A DNA stretch of 8,340 bases from positions 1-8,340 of the forward strand of contig NZ_JAIVFR010000241.1 of NCBI RefSeq assembly GCF_020829685.1, in the 5' to 3' direction. Made by a program: the position numbers and the translations under genes. This document shows, in pieces, positions 6,449-8,340 of this stretch (its first letter is position 1; each line of letters opens with the position of its first letter). The notes beneath the pieces were generated by a model. That model was not told where the DNA came from and ran no database searches. It saw nothing but the letters and a program-made list of their open reading frames with translations. This DNA comes from Nostoc sp. CHAB 5715 (lineage in GTDB: Bacteria; Cyanobacteriota; Cyanobacteriia; Cyanobacteriales; Nostocaceae).

Positions 6449-7129
6449 CTATTCACCCTTTCCCAGGTTATCGCGCTGGCGGATCAAATCGATACCGCGA
6501 GATGTCCCTAATCTAGTAGCACCCGCTACGATTAAGTCTAAAGCTTGATTGATAGTGCGGATACCACCTGAGGCTTTAATTCCTACTTTTTCTTTGGCAA
6601 ATTCCTGCAAAAGTCGTACATCTGCCACTGTTGCACCACCATTCCAACCTGTACTAGTTTTTAAGAAAGCCGCTCCCGCTTCCATAGCTATTTCAGCAGC
6701 TATTTTTTTTTCTGCATCTGTCAACAGGTTGGTTTCCAAAATTACCTTGACAGTTTGCCCAGTCTCTTCACAAATTTCGGCAATTTCCCGGTGGACTTCT
6801 TCAGTTTTACCAGCTTTCAACCAGCCCAAGTTCATTACCACATCCAACTCAGTAGCCCCATTATCTGCCGCTTCTTGAGCCTCATACAGTTTCACTGTTG
6901 AAGTCGTCGCACCAGCAGGAAAGCCAATCACCGTACAGACTTTTGGGTTCTTACCGTGCAGGAGTTCGACTGCTTGTTTGACATAGGCGGGGTACAAGCA
7001 AACCGCCGCAAAGTTGAATCTGTATGCTTCTTCACACCACTGCTCAACCTGCTCAGGAGTAGCAGTTGGCGTTAACAGGGCGTGATCGATAAATGGCGCA
7101 ATATCAATGTTTGGATAGTCTGCTGCCAT
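6449..7129 (-). CDS. deoC: Deoxyribose-phosphate aldolase
   Basis: A class I aldolase (TIM barrel) that reversibly splits 2-deoxyribose 5-phosphate into glyceraldehyde 3-phosphate and acetaldehyde, in deoxynucleoside catabolism in the cytoplasm. At 226 residues it is full length. [11 protein letters not shown] lies at 14-24 and [10 protein letters not shown] at 41-50. [14 protein letters not shown] (67-80) forms the phosphate-side loop. The catalytic Asp is D96 in ELDVVMN. The Schiff-base Lys is K157 in FLKTSTGW, and the second active-site Lys is K185 in [10 protein letters not shown]. These correspond to D102, K167 and K201 of the E. coli enzyme. ATG at 7129 is the start; gaagac just upstream is a weak ribosome-binding candidate. 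The upstream 70 bp are very A+T-rich (TATAAA at 7161-7166 read on minus is a possible -10). recO follows on the same strand after 110 bp, so they may share a transcript. Confidence 0.96.
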   Translation of the reverse strand: MAADYPNIDIAPFIDHALLTPTATPEQVEQWCEEAYRFNFAAVCLYPAYVKQAVELLHGKNPKVCTVIGFPAGATTSTVKLYEAQEAADNGATELDVVMNLGWLKAGKTEEVHREIAEICEETGQTVKVILETNLLTDAEKKIAAEIAMEAGAAFLKTSTGWNGGATVADVRLLQEFAKEKVGIKASGGIRTINQALDLIVAGATRLGTSRGIDLIRQRDNLGKGE

Positions 7130-7234
7130 CGTGTCTTCTGCCAGTGATTGATTATTAATCTTTATAAAAAATTAAAACATTTCTTATATATATATTAAAC
7201 CATATCTATTACAAGTTTATTATGAAAAGAAGCT

Positions 7235-7257
7235 GCTGACTTTTCTAAAATGTCAGC
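7235..7257 (-). terminator. Probable terminator of the methyltransferase gene
   Basis: GCTGAC (7235-7240) pairs with GTCAGC (7252-7257), and the inner tttt and aaaa can extend the stem with one bulged base. It lies about 42 nt past the methyltransferase stop. On the minus strand it is followed by agcttcttttcat, a partly U-rich tail. It separates the methyltransferase from the deoC promoter region. Confidence 0.55.
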
Positions 7258-7299
7258 TTTGTAGATGTCGCAGAATTATTGTAAGTATTTAAGTTGACA

Positions 7300-8340
7300 T
7301 TAGACAGTAGTAAGCTTAGAAATATCAATAACATTTTTCACACCAGTTCCTAAGAATTCAAAAATAGTTTTAGCTAACGCCTTCGATGCCAAATATGGTA
7401 CGCCATTACCAATAGTCTTAAACATATTCGTAAGTGACATATTCTCTGGAAGTACAAAATTTGCAGGTAAAGATTGTATGGCTAAAGCTTCCGCCACAGA
7501 TATTCGCCGGATTTTATAGGGATGCAAATGTACTTCATTATTTCCATAGCAAGCTGTTGGAGAATAACGCCATCTATGAAGACGCTTGAAAGACTTTTTA
7601 GAATCATCTCCTTCATCAATAGCAGCAAATCTTGTGATACCTGCCCTTGGTTGAAAACAGTTTTCAGCATTGGGATGCTTCAGCACATTATTTTTTCTAA
7701 ACCAGTATTCAACTGTTAATTCTTGAGGGATGCCGTCAGGGCAAGGCATTATGGAATTTTCTTGGAATGGTTCGGACTTAAGCCAAGGATAAGCAAAAAC
7801 CTTTGTTTGAGGATATAAAATATGATTTTTCCAAGGAAAAGCCTCTTCAGTTAGTAACTTTTCACTACCGAATTGTATTCCTATATCCTTGATAAAACTA
7901 TTTCGGAAGCCAATGAGAATAATTCTTTCTCTATCTTGGGGTACACCATATTCGATAGCATTAATTAATCGCTCTGTTAATATATAGCCTGCTTCCAATA
8001 ATTGTTGCTTGAGCGATTCAAAAAATAAACGGTGCTTTGTCGTTTTCCACAACCCCTTAACGTTCTCAAATAAAAAGAAATCTGGAAGATGGCGGCAAAT
8101 TAATTCAACGTAAGCAGCGGAAAGCTTACCATTATCTCCTAAACGTCCTCTATTTTTCCCGCCAATAGAAAAATCAGGGCAAGGAGGCCCGCCAATGAAG
8201 CCAACAATATTATTAGATTTGCGGCAGTCTTGTACTAACTCCCGGAGATGTTGTGTTTGTAACCCTTCGATAAGTTGGGTGACATCTCCTACCTCTCCAT
8301 CATGATACCCGTACTCTGGTAACGGTAGATTGAGAACCTG
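7300..8340 (-). CDS. C5-cytosine DNA methyltransferase, N-terminus off window
   Basis: The frame is open to the right edge, giving the last 346 residues of a Dcm-type enzyme that moves methyl from S-adenosylmethionine to carbon 5 of cytosine in a specific DNA site. Motif IV is GGPPCPDFS with catalytic C54 (visible numbering); the usual PCQ is PCP here. Motif VI is FENVKG with E92 and N93. Motif VIII is QDRERIILIGFR (135-146). Motif IX is RISVAEALAIQSLP (about 279-292), and motif X is GNGVPYLASKALAK (311-324). The segment between VIII and IX, about 130 residues and ending in RWRYSPTACYGNNEVHLHPY, is the target-recognition region. Motif I (F.G.G, SAM binding) must lie just beyond 8340. A TTG at 8052 is open but not the true start, because motifs IV and VI are upstream of it. 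No restriction endonuclease follows within the window; one could sit beyond the edge. No HIP1 site lies in its 1,041 bp. Confidence 0.93.
   Translation of the reverse strand, partial: QVLNLPLPEYGYHDGEVGDVTQLIEGLQTQHLRELVQDCRKSNNIVGFIGGPPCPDFSIGGKNRGRLGDNGKLSAAYVELICRHLPDFFLFENVKGLWKTTKHRLFFESLKQQLLEAGYILTERLINAIEYGVPQDRERIILIGFRNSFIKDIGIQFGSEKLLTEEAFPWKNHILYPQTKVFAYPWLKSEPFQENSIMPCPDGIPQELTVEYWFRKNNVLKHPNAENCFQPRAGITRFAAIDEGDDSKKSFKRLHRWRYSPTACYGNNEVHLHPYKIRRISVAEALAIQSLPANFVLPENMSLTNMFKTIGNGVPYLASKALAKTIFEFLGTGVKNVIDISKLTTV

Noticed and set aside
7482..7670. A second minus-strand frame inside the methyltransferase
   Set aside because: It overlaps the conserved methyltransferase frame completely and has no recognisable content.
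7300..8052. The methyltransferase as a complete 250-residue protein starting at TTG 8052
   Set aside because: The same frame continues upstream with motif IV (PPCPDFS) and motif VI (FENVKG), so the gene is longer and cut by the window edge.

Overview
The window looks like a piece of a filamentous, heterocyst-type cyanobacterial chromosome (Nostoc/Anabaena/Calothrix-like). Three things in the sequence support this. There are six exact copies of the HIP1 octamer GCGATCGC (1785, 1820, 2408, 4386, 4464, 6137). Several stretches hold tandem heptamer repeats and palindromic repeats of the kind that crowd Nostocales intergenic DNA. The gene products recO, deoC and a GT4 glycosyltransferase also read as cyanobacterial. 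Every recognisable gene is on the minus strand. The taxonomic call is inference from these signatures; no database search was possible.

Layout. Positions 1-2228 are decayed accessory DNA. A stem-loop-rich left edge is followed by a truncated FtsK/SpoIIIE-type ATPase fragment (about 117-485). Next comes a complete but dead IS4-family insertion sequence (476-2003, 28-bp perfect terminal inverted repeats), then about 200 bp of palindromic intergenic repeats. The IS transposase carries two lesions: a 26-bp hairpin-forming insertion and a one-base loss in a T8 run. Undoing both gives exactly 470 codons.

Positions 2229-7129 are conserved core genes: a GT4 glycosyltransferase (2229-3377), a 353-bp AT-rich gap with several inverted repeats, an MFS transporter (3731-5368) whose start overlaps the end of recO, recO itself (5352-6338) and deoC (6449-7129). 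In transcription order this is deoC, recO, MFS, then GT4. recO and the MFS gene are probably translationally coupled. deoC and recO are separated by a 110-bp repeat-filled spacer. The recO gene contains about 150 bp of the same repeat types in frame, adding roughly 50 low-complexity residues.

Positions 7300-8340 hold the C-terminal 346 residues of a C5-cytosine DNA methyltransferase that runs off the right edge, with a probable terminator hairpin after it.

I did not find a new multi-gene biological system. The most interesting signals are small mobile or expanding repeats acting inside genes: a 26-bp hairpin that broke a transposase, and a repeat cluster that an essential-type repair gene absorbed without losing its frame.
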